The position numbers were made by a program, and so were the translations under genes. 64,000 nucleotides of DNA from NCBI GenBank assembly GCA_026413945.1, contig JAOAJX010000005.1, positions 1-64,000 on the forward strand, written 5' to 3'. Positions 52,544 through 60,967 of the stretch are shown one piece after another (the stretch's first letter is position 1; each line of letters begins with the position of its first letter). The notes under the pieces are model-generated. The model saw only the letters and a list, made by a program, of their open reading frames with translations. It was not told the DNA's origin and made no database searches. The DNA is from Candidatus Iainarchaeum sp. Its GTDB lineage: Archaea; Iainarchaeota; Iainarchaeia; Iainarchaeales; DTGL01.

Positions 52544-52842
52544 TTTTTATCACTCAAAATTTTCAATACAACAAATGATTTGTGTTTGCTTAACTTTCTC
52601 GTTTCGCCTATAAGAACATGGTCACCAACTTTAGCGTTTATGCAATCGGGGTTGTGAGCATGAATTCTGGATCTTGCTTTTGCATATCTTTCATATTTTT
52701 TTATATATTTTATAAGAGGCCTTTCAACAGTAACTGTTTTCTTAGTCTTAGCGCTTACAACTTTACCTTCGAGATAGTCCCCGCGTACATTAATTTTTCC
52801 GTGATATGGGCACTTTTTGTCGGTGCATACATTTTCAGCCAT
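52540..52842 (-). CDS. rps17: Small-subunit ribosomal protein uS17
   Basis: 100 aa from ATG 52842. CPYHGKINVRGDYLEGKVVSAKTKKTVTVER and the HAHNPDCINAKVGDHVLIGETRKLSKHKSFVV segment are typical. The GGGTGA motif in the Rpp29 end sets the start. Confidence 0.96.
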   Translation of the reverse strand: MAENVCTDKKCPYHGKINVRGDYLEGKVVSAKTKKTVTVERPLIKYIKKYERYAKARSRIHAHNPDCINAKVGDHVLIGETRKLSKHKSFVVLKILSDKK

Positions 52843-52843
52843 T

Positions 52844-53113
52844 TTATTCACCCCAACATCTCTTTATCCTGTCCTCTGGTCTGAACAACATCTTCCTGCA
52901 ATCCAAAATAATTTTTTCACCACAATCTTCAACCTCAATCACAATTTCTGCCTTTGGCAGAACCTTTTTTTCACCCTTGTTTTCGATAATTAAAGTATTT
53001 TTAGTTTCATCTATTATTACACCCGTTAAGCCAACACGCCCTTTGTCAGTACTTTCCAAAACTTTTGCCTTAAGCCCGATAATTTCTTTTACCAATGCCT
53101 TATTCTTAGCCAT
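52844..53113 (-). CDS. rnp1: RNase P protein component 1 (Rpp29)
   Basis: 89-aa Sm-like protein that helps RNase P trim tRNA 5' ends. GLKAKVLESTDKGRVGLTGVIIDETKNTLIIEN is the family core. Its place between aIF1 and uS17 is the conserved archaeal one. The RNase P RNA is not in the window. Confidence 0.94.
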   Translation of the reverse strand: MAKNKALVKEIIGLKAKVLESTDKGRVGLTGVIIDETKNTLIIENKGEKKVLPKAEIVIEVEDCGEKIILDCRKMLFRPEDRIKRCWGE

Positions 53114-53116
53114 ATT

Positions 53117-53419
53117 TTAACCTTCAAGCAAAGCTTCGTTATAGCCAATTTTTTTCAAAAGCTCTTTGGCTCTATCTTTTTGATTACCCTGTAGCTCAAT
53201 TACACCATTCTTCACAGTGCCTCCACAAGCAAGTTTTTTTCTCATCTCTTTTGCAATCCCTTCAATATCGACACTTTTGTCGAACCCTGTTATCAGCGTT
53301 ACCATTTTTCCAAAATGCCTCTTTGTAACCTGTATTCTAACTTTCTGTTGCTCCTTTGCGATTTCCCCGCATACACATAACTCCCTCGGTTGCCCACACT
53401 TTGGGCAGATATCAGGCAT
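53117..53419 (-). CDS. sui1: Translation initiation factor aIF1 (SUI1)
   Basis: 100 aa. An N-terminal zinc-like CPKCGQPRELCVCG precedes the SUI1 fold (KRHFGKMVTLITGFD, KKLACGGTVKNGVIELQG). It checks start-codon selection with tRNA and mRNA. Start follows a GGTGGAAAAATAGGT leader. Confidence 0.96.
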   Translation of the reverse strand: MPDICPKCGQPRELCVCGEIAKEQQKVRIQVTKRHFGKMVTLITGFDKSVDIEGIAKEMRKKLACGGTVKNGVIELQGNQKDRAKELLKKIGYNEALLEG

Positions 53420-53421
53420 AC

Positions 53422-53667
53422 CTATTTTTCCACCTCCTTTTTATTGGCATTCTCCTCCAAACTTTTTCCTGCAATCGCAATCTTCCTTTCGTTAATAACT
53501 GTGAGTATTCTTGCAATATCTCTTCTCAGATTTTTTATTTTGGACGGTTTTTCAGATCTTGTTTTGGAAGCCACAGTTGCCTTTTCTTTTGAAAGCTCGC
53601 GCTTCAATGATGTCAGTTTTTCTAAAAGTTCATCATCGCTTAGTGCTCTTATTTCAGATGCTTTCAT
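53422..53667 (-). CDS. rpl29: Large-subunit ribosomal protein uL29
   Basis: 81 aa from ATG 53667, behind AGGGTGTACCGA. ASEIRALSDDELLEKLTSLKRELSKEKA and NLRRDIARILTVINERK are typical. The track's longer start lies within uS3. The C-terminal ~15 residues extend the usual end. Confidence 0.95.
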   Translation of the reverse strand: MKASEIRALSDDELLEKLTSLKRELSKEKATVASKTRSEKPSKIKNLRRDIARILTVINERKIAIAGKSLEENANKKEVEK

Positions 53668-54463
53668 TCGGTACACCCTTATTGTTGCTTTTAGCCTCAA
53701 CTAATTCTGTTGCCTCTTCTTTCACTTCCTCGGCAACACCTTCTTTGTTTTGTGTTTCTATCTTTGGTTTTTCGCTTACTTCTGTATTTTCGCTTTCTGT
53801 CTTAGTTTCAACACCTTCTTTATTTTCAATAACTTTTTCATTATCTTTTACATCGACTTTTCCTTTTACAATATCACTTATCTTTCTTTTATCTGGGAAT
53901 ACAATACCGGGCCTTATAATCCTAACTTTAATTCCTATTGCTCCTATCTTTGGTACTGCAACACCTTTTGCATAATCAACGAGATAAGCCTGTTCTCCAG
54001 CTTTTTTCATATAGCCTTTTGCAATCCTTTCATGTTTGGCTCTATTGCCTTTGCCAGCTAATACTCCTTGGAGTACAACTTCTATACCTTGAGCACCATT
54101 GGAGATTGCATCCTCAACAACTCTATAAACAACACTTCTCCAAGAATATCCTTTCTCAATGAGTGTTTTTATTCTATCAACACATGCCTTTGCATTTAGC
54201 TCTGGGTTATTAATTCCTTGTACTTCTATTTGCGGATTTTCATATCCAAACTTTTCTTCAAGTTCTTTTGTTAGATTTTTTATTGCCTTTCCCTTTTTTC
54301 CTATTGCTATGCCTGGTCTAGTTACAATTATGATTACCCTTGTAGCAATTGGGGTCTTTACGACATCTACTCCTATAAAGCCAGCAGATCTAAGCTCCGG
54401 CTCTAAGTATTTTTCTAACATCATTTTCTTGAGCCCTTGTTGTATAAAGTGCTTTTCTATCAT
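53654..54463 (-). CDS. rps3: Small-subunit ribosomal protein uS3
   Basis: 269 aa. KH domain (VTRPGIAIGKKGKAIKNL) and C-terminal S3 domain (GKGNRAKHERIAKGYMKKAGEQ) are intact. A long Lys/Glu/Val-rich tail of ~65 residues follows and is likely disordered. The start forms ATGA with the uL22 stop. Confidence 0.96.
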   Translation of the reverse strand: MIEKHFIQQGLKKMMLEKYLEPELRSAGFIGVDVVKTPIATRVIIIVTRPGIAIGKKGKAIKNLTKELEEKFGYENPQIEVQGINNPELNAKACVDRIKTLIEKGYSWRSVVYRVVEDAISNGAQGIEVVLQGVLAGKGNRAKHERIAKGYMKKAGEQAYLVDYAKGVAVPKIGAIGIKVRIIRPGIVFPDKRKISDIVKGKVDVKDNEKVIENKEGVETKTESENTEVSEKPKIETQNKEGVAEEVKEEATELVEAKSNNKGVPNESI

Positions 54464-54933
54464 GATTTAACCTCTTGAAGTACAATCTCAATATGAGTGC
54501 TTTTTTTCCTACGTCTCTTGCCTGCTATCCTGCCTTTGGGCTGCATTGAAAAGCGCCTATATCCCTGACAAGCAAATAGATGCTTTATTATAAGCTTTTC
54601 AGGGTCAAGGCCTTTGTTTTCAGCATTTGCTTTTGCATAAGAAATTAATTCGAGGAAAACCATGCAAGCTTTTATTGGGTAGCGCCCAGCTTTTTGACCT
54701 TTTAATGCGTTTCCTTTTCTATGTGGCACTTTCTTGTGGTACTTCTTTAAAGGCAAGTATCGCTTCATTTCGACTATTTCTCGCAATATTTTCTCAGCTT
54801 TTGCGACAGGAAGGCCTTTTAGCTGATTGCACATCTCTGTTGCATATTTCAGGCTTATAGGCCTATTCTTAAGCATGGCTTTTGCCGTGCTTGCTTCATT
54901 ATAATCCTTTATCTGATAGCCCTTTTTTACCAA
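54460..54933 (-). CDS. rpl22: Large-subunit ribosomal protein uL22
   Basis: 157 aa if it begins at TTG 54933, behind GGAAGTGAT, five bases after the uS19 stop. The track start adds 14 Gln-rich residues that overlap uS19. AKAMLKNRPISLKYATEMCNQLKG, KRYLPLKKYHKKVPHRKG and HIEIVLQEV are typical. Confidence 0.94.
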   Translation of the reverse strand: MVKKGYQIKDYNEASTAKAMLKNRPISLKYATEMCNQLKGLPVAKAEKILREIVEMKRYLPLKKYHKKVPHRKGNALKGQKAGRYPIKACMVFLELISYAKANAENKGLDPEKLIIKHLFACQGYRRFSMQPKGRIAGKRRRKKSTHIEIVLQEVKS

Positions 54934-54937
54934 ACTA

Positions 54938-55342
54938 TCACTTCCTTGCAATTGCTGTACTTGACCTTGTTGCACCTATGCCAGCTTTTCCGTGCTTTAG
55001 CCTTTTTCTTGTAAGTGCAAATTCTCCAAGATAATGCCCCAACATTTCAGGTACAATCTCTACTACTGTGAACTCCTTCCCGTTGTAAACACCAAACTTA
55101 AGTCCAAGCATTTGTGGCACTATTATGGTGTCCCGTCTATGCGTTCTTATTGGCTTTACATCTTTCACATTTTTTTCAATTAGCTTCCTAGCTTCCAATA
55201 TTCTCTTCTCAAGACCTTTATCTATTCCATGACGCAATAAACTTCTCCTTGCCCTTGAGTTACACAGTGCTGCAAACTCTTGATATGTCATATTTTTCAT
55301 TTCTTCAATTGTTTTTCCCCTATATGTAAAGGTCTTTTCCAA
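54938..55342 (-). CDS. rps19: Small-subunit ribosomal protein uS19
   Basis: 134 aa from TTG 55342, behind AAAAAGGTGA that follows the uL2 stop. FTYRGKTIEEMKNMTYQEFAAL is the normal archaeal opening, and PEMLGHYLGEFALTRKRLKHGKAGIGATRSS the conserved end. The track's 27 extra residues would lie inside uL2. Confidence 0.95.
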   Translation of the reverse strand: MEKTFTYRGKTIEEMKNMTYQEFAALCNSRARRSLLRHGIDKGLEKRILEARKLIEKNVKDVKPIRTHRRDTIIVPQMLGLKFGVYNGKEFTVVEIVPEMLGHYLGEFALTRKRLKHGKAGIGATRSSTAIARK

Positions 55343-55355
55343 AGTATTCACCTTT

Positions 55356-56066
55356 TTACTTCTTGCGTCTTCCAGTCCTTTTAGCGGCAATCTGCCCGAC
55401 TTTTCTTCCTGGTGGTGCACCACGCTTCACACTTTTGCTTTTTCCAACATGGTGTTGTGAACCACCGAATGGATGATCAATTGGATTCATTGCAACACCC
55501 CTTACTCTAAAAGATTTCTTGCCTTTTGCCCTGTAATGATGGTATGCTTTACCAGCCTTCACAAAAGGCTTCTCAACCCTTTCTCCACAACTTAAGCAAC
55601 CGATCGTAGCGTAGCAGACCACAGGAATCTCTCTGGATTTACCAGAAGGCATCTTTATCACAGCTTTATCTCCTCTTTTTTCAACCAAAAGTGCATAACC
55701 TCCAGAAGACCTCACAAGCTTACCCCCATCACCTGGCTCAATTTCAATGTTGAATACTGGACAACCTTCAGGTATGTTTTTAAGTGGGAGGATGTTACCC
55801 AAAGAAATTTCAGCATTTTCACCTATTTCTATGTTTTCTCCTTCGAACACTCCTTCTGGTGCAAGCATATAAAAATCCTTTCCATTCTCAAGTCTAACTT
55901 TTGCTACAACCACATCCCTAGCAGGCTCTTTGAGTAGCTCAATTATTTGCCCTTTAATGTTTTCATTATGGATATTTGCATACTTAACATCTATACGCCC
56001 AAGCTTCCTTGCTTTATAAGGCGGCCCACCTTTTCCAAGCCTTTGAGCTCTAATTCTTTTACCCAT
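55356..56066 (-). CDS. rpl2: Large-subunit ribosomal protein uL2
   Basis: 236 aa. GKRIRAQRLGKGGPPYKA, and the peptidyl-transferase-proximal GVAMNPIDHPFGGSQHHVGKSKSVKRGAPPGRKVG are diagnostic. ATG 56066 is preferred to GTG 56075. It overlaps neither uL23 nor uS19. Confidence 0.97.
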   Translation of the reverse strand: MGKRIRAQRLGKGGPPYKARKLGRIDVKYANIHNENIKGQIIELLKEPARDVVVAKVRLENGKDFYMLAPEGVFEGENIEIGENAEISLGNILPLKNIPEGCPVFNIEIEPGDGGKLVRSSGGYALLVEKRGDKAVIKMPSGKSREIPVVCYATIGCLSCGERVEKPFVKAGKAYHHYRAKGKKSFRVRGVAMNPIDHPFGGSQHHVGKSKSVKRGAPPGRKVGQIAAKRTGRRKK

Positions 56067-56071
56067 AATAA

Positions 56072-56524
56072 TCACAGCAACCCAAGCTTCATTGCTATAT
56101 CACTTGCTTTATAATTTTTACTAATCTTTATTATCGCTTTCTTTTGGCCTCTCATATCATTTATTATGTTTACTTTGTCTACCTTTACCTTGAATTCTTC
56201 TTCAAAAAGCTTTTTTACTTTGGCTTTGCTAACTTCTTTCTTTGTTATGAAAGTTATTTTGTTTTCTTTCTCAACCATATCAACTGCTTTTTCAGAAACA
56301 AGAGGCCTTACCATAAAATCCAGGAAGTTTGACGGCTTTTCTTCTGAGTTTTTTCTCTTATCTGCAATATCACTCACTTTTACTTCTTCATGCACCATTT
56401 TATCTGCAAAATCTTCCTTTTTAGTAACTACTGACTTCAACTTTTCGGATGCTTCTTTTTTACCTTTCTTACGACTTTTTCCCATAACTTCTTTTGTTAT
56501 GGCTTTGTCAGCATCTTTTTTCAT
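56072..56524 (-). CDS. rpl23: Large-subunit ribosomal protein uL23 with N-terminal extension
   Basis: The uL23 core begins near residue 68 (FMVRPLVSEKAVDMVEKENKITF) and ends with MRGQKKAIIKISKNYKASDIAMKLG. Before it lies a ~65-residue Lys/Glu/Asp-rich extension not found in ordinary archaeal uL23 of ~85 aa. The ATG overlaps the uL4 stop (ATGA). uL23 sits at the exit tunnel, so the extension may reach the nascent chain or targeting factors. Confidence 0.93.
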   Translation of the reverse strand: MKKDADKAITKEVMGKSRKKGKKEASEKLKSVVTKKEDFADKMVHEEVKVSDIADKRKNSEEKPSNFLDFMVRPLVSEKAVDMVEKENKITFITKKEVSKAKVKKLFEEEFKVKVDKVNIINDMRGQKKAIIKISKNYKASDIAMKLGLL

Positions 56525-57357
56525 TTCAACCACTCTGAAACCTTCTTTATAGCATCCTCACTCCACATAGTTAACCTTCCTGGCTGGCCACCCGGTGCAA
56601 GAACTTCAGCATTAAGTTTCCTTACTGGCACAATATCTACACCAACTAGGTTCCTAGCTGCTTTATATACTGGGCACTCCTTCGAAGTCACAAGAAGTAA
56701 ACTTTTTTTCTTTTTTAATCTACGCCCCTTCATTTTTCCTTTGCCTGATCTTTTTTTTGTTTTTTCTTTAGCATATTCTATATCTTCCAAAAGGCCAATT
56801 TTTGAGAATAAATCAACAATCTCCTTGGTTTTTCTTAAACCTTCGATTGAGTTTTCCACTACTACAGGAAGAGCCAACCCTTTTTTAATCTTGTGTCTTT
56901 TGGAAACATGCTCTAACTCTTTCGTGTAAGCTATTGCGCTAATAAGTGCCTTTTTTTTCTCTTTCTTGTTTATCTTCTCAAATATTATTTTCTCGACCTT
57001 GGGTGGATGAGCAGCCCTACCACCGACTGCTTGTGGCACATTACCAACGCGGCTTGCAAGCAAAGAGCCCCTATTTTTCAGTCTGGGGAGGCGTGCATGT
57101 TCAACATTTATGCCTCTATTTTGTGCAGGAAGCGCTCTCCTACCTCTATATTCTGCTACTTTCATACCGGCTTCTGGCTTTACACCTTTTTTCTGTCTTC
57201 TAGCTGATTGTATTGAAAGCACAGCCCTCCTTATGATCTCCGGTTCCAAATCATGCATAAATGCAGCTGGCAGAGTAATTTCCTTTACAACTTTGCCATC
57301 AAGATCATATACCGGCACTGTCAATTTATCAGAATTCTGTTTATTGCTTTGCTGCAA
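56521..57357 (-). CDS. rpl4: Large-subunit ribosomal protein uL4
   Basis: 278 aa. The extended loop with EYRGRRALPAQNRGINVEHARLPRLK and the globular end with APGGQPGRLTMWSEDAI are typical. TTG start behind GGTGAATTATA, overlapping uL3 by 17 bases. Confidence 0.96.
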   Translation of the reverse strand: MQQSNKQNSDKLTVPVYDLDGKVVKEITLPAAFMHDLEPEIIRRAVLSIQSARRQKKGVKPEAGMKVAEYRGRRALPAQNRGINVEHARLPRLKNRGSLLASRVGNVPQAVGGRAAHPPKVEKIIFEKINKKEKKKALISAIAYTKELEHVSKRHKIKKGLALPVVVENSIEGLRKTKEIVDLFSKIGLLEDIEYAKEKTKKRSGKGKMKGRRLKKKKSLLLVTSKECPVYKAARNLVGVDIVPVRKLNAEVLAPGGQPGRLTMWSEDAIKKVSEWLK

Positions 57358-58363
57358 TATAATTCACCCCATAAACAAAGCGGTTTTCTGCTAATTGCCT
57401 TAATGCTTGGCGCATTGCAACGCATCTCTTCGATGGGCCAGGCACCGAGCCCTCAATAACAACATATTCATTTTTTATCTCTCCATAATTCTTCCAGCCT
57501 CTTTTTGGCATTAGTTTATCATCACTTATCTTAAGTATCCTTTTATTGTATTCTGTCCTAGTTTGATAGCCCAATTGTCCTGCTCTAGCAACTGTCCATT
57601 GAACAGTTCCAGGCGTTATCGGACCAAGAGAACCAACAGTTTTTCTTTTCTTTGATTTCGGTCTATGGGTTTTTACACCAAACCTCTTGACCACTCCTGA
57701 GAAACCTTTTCCTTTTGTTACTGCTTTTATGTCCACAAACTCATTTTCTGAAAATATTTCTCTGACGCTAATCTCTTTTCCAAGCTTTGAAATAGCATAA
57801 TTTAGCTGCTCATCTACAGGCCCACTTAATGAGATTTCCACAACTTCAGGCTTTTTCTTGCCGATTGAGGTGAGCCTTGGCTGCAAACATGCAAGCAATC
57901 TTATTTCACAAGCAACACCTTCTTTTAACAATTTTTCAATAATTTTTATGCCATTTCTTTCACCATCACTTATTGCTTCTTTTTCTCCTACGACTTTGTT
58001 TTTCTTTCTTAGTGTTATCACTCTTCTTGAAAGCTCCTTTGGCAAATTCTCATAGAAGATATCAGCCGCTGCTTTCAAGCCATCAAAGTTCTTTTGATAA
58101 GCCCTAACCCCAAAAACAAAAATAGGTGGTGTTTCAAGCACAGTGGCCGCTTTGGCAACATTCATATTGTAAGTTGGGCTACCTTTGTGGGGATCAGTAA
58201 AAATTACGTGGGTCATACCTACTTTGTAGCCATAGAAATTTAGTGGCTTAACTTCTTTTGTGCTCTTCTCTAAAAAGCTTTTAAATACTGGCGTCTCTCT
58301 TTTTGCGCGTTTGCGCGGATAGAAAGCCAAGCTACCGCTTCTGGGTTTATGCTTTTTTGTCAT
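57341..58363 (-). CDS. rpl3: Large-subunit ribosomal protein uL3
   Basis: 340 aa, first gene of the ribosomal superoperon. PRSGSLAFYPRKRAKRETP, YKVGMTHVIF, KGKGFSGVVKRFGVKTHRPKSKKRKTVGSLG (in parts) and GYQTRTEYNKRI identify archaeal uL3. No GGTGA motif precedes the ATG; instead a structured leader ends a few bases before it. Confidence 0.97.
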   Translation of the reverse strand: MTKKHKPRSGSLAFYPRKRAKRETPVFKSFLEKSTKEVKPLNFYGYKVGMTHVIFTDPHKGSPTYNMNVAKAATVLETPPIFVFGVRAYQKNFDGLKAAADIFYENLPKELSRRVITLRKKNKVVGEKEAISDGERNGIKIIEKLLKEGVACEIRLLACLQPRLTSIGKKKPEVVEISLSGPVDEQLNYAISKLGKEISVREIFSENEFVDIKAVTKGKGFSGVVKRFGVKTHRPKSKKRKTVGSLGPITPGTVQWTVARAGQLGYQTRTEYNKRILKISDDKLMPKRGWKNYGEIKNEYVVIEGSVPGPSKRCVAMRQALRQLAENRFVYGVNYIAAKQ

Positions 58364-58464
58364 CTATTGCACCATAATTAGGCATTAGCCTAAAAGAAGC
58401 AAGCTACAGCATTTATGCCCCAATGGTGCTTTTCTTGAGGCACAGTGTGCTTGCACGAACAATA
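58364..58464 (-). promoter_or_regulatory. Structured leader of the uL3 superoperon
   Basis: Perfect pairings are visible in the predicted ~100-base leader. GCACCAT pairs with ATGGTGC (58369-58375 with 58423-58429), and inside it TTAGGC-attA-GCCTAA forms a tetraloop hairpin (58378-58393). GCAAGC (58399-58404) can pair with GCTTGC (58449-58454), crossing the first helix, so they form a pseudoknot or exclude each other. GCAC-AGT-GTGC forms another small hairpin at 58440-58450. The first helix ends five bases before the start codon, which has no Shine-Dalgarno motif. Confidence 0.5.
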
Positions 58465-58485
58465 ATAAAGAATTGCGAGAATTAA

Positions 58486-58494
58486 TTTAAAAAC
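58486..58494 (-). promoter_or_regulatory. TATA box for the uL3 superoperon
   Basis: TTTTTAAAT on the minus strand, preceded by AAGG, a plausible BRE. Transcription is predicted near 58464, giving a leader of about 100 bases, long for this genome. Confidence 0.5.
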
Positions 58495-58528
58495 CTTGTG
58501 CTTTAAAACCAAACGCATAGTAAAATTA

Positions 58529-59440
58529 CTATTCCCATTCAAACCTTTTCTTATGCCTCGGCTTTATCTTTCTGCCACTGATCAGCAGCAATAAAATTAT
58601 AACTAAAATTGCAATGAGAAGAAAAATAGAAATATCCTTCAAAGAAAAAAGGCCTATTATTTTAGCAAAAGTTCCTTCTTTTTTGGGTTCCACATAAACC
58701 TTTTCCCTGAATGAAAATTCTGCAATAGCAAAAACAATATCAAAACTATACTTCTCTTTTTTTCCATCCGAGTTGATCCAAATTCTAAAGCTTTTCTCTT
58801 CAAAAGGTGCTAATTCAACATGATGTGTGCTGCTTCTGTAACCCTCAGGAACATCCGCGAAAAGAGTTCCAATGACATTCTGCCCAGAAGCGTTTCTAAG
58901 TGTAGCATCAACGTAAACTTGGTTGTTTCGTTCCCCCAATTTATAATAAAGTTCGAGGTTTGGTAAAACAGGCATAGTTATAAAATCTGCTTTCAGAGGT
59001 TCCAAGCCCGCTTGTGTTGGTTCCTTCCGAGGCTCCATTCTTATTTGACTCAAATTTAATATTCTAATTTCTTTGGTTTGATTTCCACAAAGGCCCAAAT
59101 TTGCATTTAATAAAATTTTAGCATTATTTGAAGTAACTCTCACAAAAAGTTTCTTGTCAACCACTGTTTTGGCGGGAACAAAATAGAATGTAGTGTCAAT
59201 ATCAGCGCCTTCAGTCGTTAAAGTTATCCTCGCATCTTGGTGGCTGAAATTATTTATCTTAAGATTCAAAAAGCCGCAGCCGTTTATTTCCACCTTTTCC
59301 TTCGAATTAATATAAAAGCAACAACTATCAATAGCTGTCTGATAATTGCAGTTTGATGAAACTGCAGGCAAAACCATTCCAATAATAAAAACTAAAATCA
59401 TTAGTTTAATGCCTTTTACTTTAGCTACGCCTGAAGTCAT
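58529..59440 (-). CDS. Secreted membrane-anchored protein, Cys-containing (303 aa)
   Basis: Not recognised. A signal peptide (KLMILVFIIGMVLPAVSS) leads to an extracytoplasmic region with several Cys (CNYQTAIDSCCFY, GCGFLN, LGLCGN) and beta-rich, probably Ig-like, content. A C-terminal membrane helix (ISIFLLIAILVIILLLLIS) and a basic tail end it. ATG 59440 lies about 25 bases after a TATA-like ATTAAATAAGG, so the message may be leaderless; the track's TTG is not supported. Topology is clear; function unknown. Confidence 0.8.
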   Translation of the reverse strand: MTSGVAKVKGIKLMILVFIIGMVLPAVSSNCNYQTAIDSCCFYINSKEKVEINGCGFLNLKINNFSHQDARITLTTEGADIDTTFYFVPAKTVVDKKLFVRVTSNNAKILLNANLGLCGNQTKEIRILNLSQIRMEPRKEPTQAGLEPLKADFITMPVLPNLELYYKLGERNNQVYVDATLRNASGQNVIGTLFADVPEGYRSSTHHVELAPFEEKSFRIWINSDGKKEKYSFDIVFAIAEFSFREKVYVEPKKEGTFAKIIGLFSLKDISIFLLIAILVIILLLLISGRKIKPRHKKRFEWE

Positions 59441-59500
59441 ATATAAGAAATTGTGCAAACCTTATTTAATTTTTCCTGTTTATCGTTAAAAAGTTATTTG

Positions 59501-60943
59501 TCAGCCCTTCACTGATATAAGTGGCCTTAGCTGAGCTACTTTTTTGCTTATTCCTGCATTATGCATAATATTAACTACCACGTCTATATCTTTGTAAGCT
59601 TGTGGTGCTTCTTCAGCTGCACCTTCCATGGAATGCGCTTTAAGTATAATGCCATTTTGCCTTAAATCAGCTATTATTTTTGTGCCTTTAAAACTCTTTA
59701 TTGCTGCAGTCCTACTCATCTTTCTACCTGCACCATGAACAGAGGAGCCAAAACATTCAAGCATGCCTTTCTCAGTGCCGGCTAAAATATAGCTTGCTGT
59801 ACCCATTGTGCCACCCACTAATATTGGCTGGCCAGCTCTTCTGTAATTTGGTGGTAGTTCTTCATGGCCAGGCCCAAAACCCCTTGTTGAGCCTTTTCTT
59901 TGCACAAGCAACTCCATTTCTGATCCGTCAACCTCATGCTTTTCAATCTTTGCAGTATTGTGTCCAACATCATAAAGAACAGTTATTTCTTTTTCACTCA
60001 CTCCAAGTTTTTTTGCGAGTATACATCTTGTCAAGTGCCCAAGAACTTGTCTATTTGCAAAAGCACAGTTAATGCCAGCATTTACAGCACCCAAATAACT
60101 CTTACCCTCTTCACTCTCTATTGGTGCATTTACAAGCTCTTTATCCAATATTTTTATTTTGTATTTTTCAGTGGCCCTTCTTAAAATGTTTATATAGTCC
60201 ATTCCTATCTGATGTCCTAGAGCTCTACTTCCGCTATGTATGCTTACAAGAACTTGATTTTGGAACAGTCCAAAGTCTTTAGCGAGTTCAATATCAAATA
60301 TTTTGCTAACGTACTGCACTTCTATGTAGTGGTTTCCTGAGCCAAGTGTTCCTATCTCCATATGTTGCCTTTGCTTTGCTCTAATTGATACTGCATCTGG
60401 CAATGCATTCTTTGCACAACCTTTCATTTCAATATAGTCCAAATCATCCATAAATCCATAACCTTTTTCTACAACATATTTTGCACCTTTTGCCAGTATC
60501 TCGTCTAGTTCATTGATAGAAAACTTTATAGTTCCTTTCGACCCAAGACCTGCTGGTATTCCTTCAAATATGGCTTCAGCTAGAACACCCTTTTTTTTCT
60601 CAATGTCTTCTAAGGAAAGTGAAGTCTTTAACGTTCTGACCCCACAATTTATATCAAAGCCAATTAGGCCAAAAGCTATTACACCATCATTTAGGTCCAT
60701 GGCTGCTACACTGCCTATGGGGGCGCCGTAACCTGGATGGCAGTCGGCAAGTGCAATAGCATTTTTCATAATACCAGGCAAACACGCAACATTCTTTAGC
60801 TGCCTTATTGTACTTTCTTGACTTTTTTCCTCTTCAATCAGATCTTTAACCATATCTTCTGACGCGTAAATCTTTGCATTTACACGCATATTGCCCTCTT
60901 TCTGGATTTCCCAGACATTTTCACCTATTTTTTTAATTGCCAA
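59501..60943 (-). CDS. rtcB: RNA-splicing ligase RtcB
   Basis: GTP- and Mn-dependent ligase that joins tRNA exons after intron removal. DCHPGYG, FDINCGVR, GSGNHYIEV, SIHSGSRALGH and SVHGAGRKMSR hold the metal and guanylate ligands and all appear intact. No intein. TTG 60943 (480 aa), behind GCGGTGG, is preferred to GTG 60952, which lies inside that motif. The archease partner is not in the window. Confidence 0.96.
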   Translation of the reverse strand: MAIKKIGENVWEIQKEGNMRVNAKIYASEDMVKDLIEEEKSQESTIRQLKNVACLPGIMKNAIALADCHPGYGAPIGSVAAMDLNDGVIAFGLIGFDINCGVRTLKTSLSLEDIEKKKGVLAEAIFEGIPAGLGSKGTIKFSINELDEILAKGAKYVVEKGYGFMDDLDYIEMKGCAKNALPDAVSIRAKQRQHMEIGTLGSGNHYIEVQYVSKIFDIELAKDFGLFQNQVLVSIHSGSRALGHQIGMDYINILRRATEKYKIKILDKELVNAPIESEEGKSYLGAVNAGINCAFANRQVLGHLTRCILAKKLGVSEKEITVLYDVGHNTAKIEKHEVDGSEMELLVQRKGSTRGFGPGHEELPPNYRRAGQPILVGGTMGTASYILAGTEKGMLECFGSSVHGAGRKMSRTAAIKSFKGTKIIADLRQNGIILKAHSMEGAAEEAPQAYKDIDVVVNIMHNAGISKKVAQLRPLISVKG

Positions 60944-60967
60944 AGAAGCCACCGCTTTATAGTTCTA

